Assembly (NCBI RefSeq): GCF_020510625.1
Contig: NZ_CP075191.1
Coordinates: forward strand, 1,092,001 to 1,156,000
Direction of reading: 5' to 3'
DNA: 64,000 nt
Origin: Ferribacterium limneticum
GTDB lineage: Bacteria > Pseudomonadota > Gammaproteobacteria > Burkholderiales > Rhodocyclaceae
This document shows, one piece after another, positions 62,987 to 64,000 of the stretch (within the stretch, counting starts at the first letter, position 1; each line of letters opens with the position of its first letter). Below the pieces are notes generated by a model. That model saw nothing but the letters and a program-made list of their open reading frames with translations, was not told the origin of the DNA and searched no databases. A program made the position numbers and the translations under genes.

Positions 62987-63100
62987 GGCGCTCCCTGATT
63001 AAGGGCTAATAATTTTGATGATTTAGTGATTATAAGCGTTTTTTTATATTTTGATTTGCGCTGCACGGGCTTGATGCCGACTCAAGCCAAAGGCGGATTT

Positions 63101-63820
63101 TTAACGCAACAGCGGCAGAAGAATGGGCAGGCAGACGGCCGTGACCACCGCGTTCATGCCCATGGCCAGCGCGGCAAAGGCGCCGCTCTGTTCATTGACC
63201 TGAAAGGCCCGGGCGGTGCCGATGCCATGCGAGGCAACACCGATCGCGAAGCCGCGGATGGCCGGGTCGCGTACCTTGATGGCATCGAAAACATAGCGTG
63301 CACCAACCGCGCCGAGTATGCCAGTGACAATGACCAGCACCGCCGTCAGCGACGGTATGCCGCCGATCCGCTCGGCAATGCCCATGGCAATCGGCGTGGT
63401 GACCGACTTGGGGGCGAGCGACAGTTGCGTCGACATGCTGGCGCCGAGCAGGCGAGCCACCACGACGGCCGAGATGATGGCCGTCAGGCTGCCGGCGAAC
63501 AGGCCGGCAACGACCGGCAGCAGCATCGAACGCACCCGCTTGAACTGGGTGTAGAGCGGGATGGCCAGCGCCACGGTGGCCGGGCCGAGCAGAAAATGTA
63601 CGAACTGGGCACCGGCGAAGTAGGTTTCGTAGCTGGTTCCGGTCAGGGTCAGAAACAGGACGAGAACCAGTACCGCGATCAGTACCGGGTTGGCCAGCGG
63701 GTTGTTGCCGGAGCGCTGGTATAGCCAGAAAGCGCCCTGATAGGCGAGCAGGGTGATGGTCAGCCCGAGCAGCGGCGAGGCCGAGAGATAGATCCAGATC
63801 TGGGTGATGTCCTGAGTCAT
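63101..63820 (-). CDS. lrgB: LrgB/CidB-family membrane protein
   Basis: 239 residues from the ATG at 63820. About six or seven transmembrane segments and the family blocks LLGPATVALAIPLY, APKSVTTPIAMGIAERIGG and FAIGVASHGIGTARAF. The family has been linked to murein hydrolase control and, more recently, to glycolate or pyruvate transport. Its ATG overlaps the lrgA stop (ATGA). Confidence 0.9.
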   Translation of the reverse strand: MTQDITQIWIYLSASPLLGLTITLLAYQGAFWLYQRSGNNPLANPVLIAVLVLVLFLTLTGTSYETYFAGAQFVHFLLGPATVALAIPLYTQFKRVRSMLLPVVAGLFAGSLTAIISAVVVARLLGASMSTQLSLAPKSVTTPIAMGIAERIGGIPSLTAVLVIVTGILGAVGARYVFDAIKVRDPAIRGFAIGVASHGIGTARAFQVNEQSGAFAALAMGMNAVVTAVCLPILLPLLR

Positions 63821-64000
63821 TGCGCTTCTCCCGTGCCGGCCGGCGTGCGCTGACAGAGTTTCATCACCAGCGCGGTGACGACCAGCGTGGCCAGCGTGCT
63901 GATCAGCAGCGACAGTACGAGCGGCAGCCATTCGTCGGCCACCCGGTGCAGATGCACCATGATGCCGGTGCCAGCCGGCACGAACAGCAGGGACAGGTGT
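63817..64000 (-). CDS. lrgA: LrgA/CidA-family protein, C-terminal part (cut by window edge)
   Basis: The last 60 residues: LLFVPAGTGIMVHLHRVADEW, then a final hydrophobic helix and a polar tail. The FVPAGxGIM block is the CidA/LrgA signature. The gene enters the window from the right and is translationally coupled to lrgB. Confidence 0.85.
   Translation of the reverse strand, partial: HLSLLFVPAGTGIMVHLHRVADEWLPLVLSLLISTLATLVVTALVMKLCQRTPAGTGEAQ

Noticed and set aside
1..64000. CRISPR arrays, tRNA or rRNA genes
   Set aside because: No regularly spaced direct repeats of CRISPR size and no cloverleaf or rRNA sequence was recognised; a covariance-model scan would be needed to exclude a tRNA fully.

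Overview
The window is a high-GC proteobacterial chromosome segment. The gene content points to a betaproteobacterium of the Rhodocyclaceae, most like Dechloromonas/Azonexus: a complete sox cluster beginning with flavocytochrome-type genes, a PEP-CTERM protein, AceK beside two unrelated isocitrate dehydrogenases, PntAA/PntAB/PntB, and many sensory proteins. This is inference from gene families; no 16S rRNA or tRNA gene was seen.

Layout. 1-4.1 kb: the 3' end of an MscS channel gene, a PEP-CTERM gene flanked by two copies of the mscS 3' end, and a TonB-dependent receptor. 4.1-9.6 kb: a thioredoxin/CcdA operon, a lone TIR/SEFIR-like gene, and a bufferin/HvfABC-type peptide-metallophore operon with a zinc-type anti-sigma gene and a divergent ECF sigma gene. 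The thioredoxin and buf operons carry the same two-part promoter motif with identical spacing, suggesting one regulon. 9.6-14.1 kb: an unrecognised two-gene operon behind a textbook sigma-54 promoter, then two translationally coupled micro-ORFs. 14.1-21.3 kb: RstAB-like two-component system, DsbB, an IS4-family element inserted in the dsbB terminator, rpmG-rpmB, radC, coaBC, dut.

21.3-33.2 kb is the sulfur and cytochrome region: two c4-like cytochromes (the second behind a perfect FNR-type palindrome), soxF and a small cytochrome divergent from soxRCDYZAXB plus a periplasmic rhodanese, and a YeeE/TsuA-type sulfur transporter. Two soxYZ/soxXB intergenic gaps contain inverted arrays of 7-bp repeats. 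33.2-43.2 kb: a chemoreceptor, pntA1-pntA2-pntB, aceK, a monomeric NADP-isocitrate dehydrogenase and a homodimeric isocitrate dehydrogenase that keeps the AceK target serine. 43.3-49.6 kb: small hypothetical genes, a SpoU methyltransferase, murI, a CoA transferase, a Cache chemoreceptor and a TonB-like protein.

49.6-63 kb: an ankyrin protein, a 110-residue protein and a FixJ-type regulator, of which 1268 bp has been tandemly duplicated with a REP-associated transposase element (RAYT) exactly at the junction. A signalling block follows: hybrid-free histidine kinase plus FixJ regulator, and an operon of REC-EAL protein, two paralogous substrate-binding lipoproteins and a second histidine kinase with no transporter genes. 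The window ends in lrgB and a partial lrgA.

Strongest leads for something undescribed: the sigma-54-driven operon at 10030-13538, the ECF-controlled buf/thioredoxin regulon with a TIR gene lodged between its operons, the heptamer arrays in the sox operon, and the RAYT-marked duplication.
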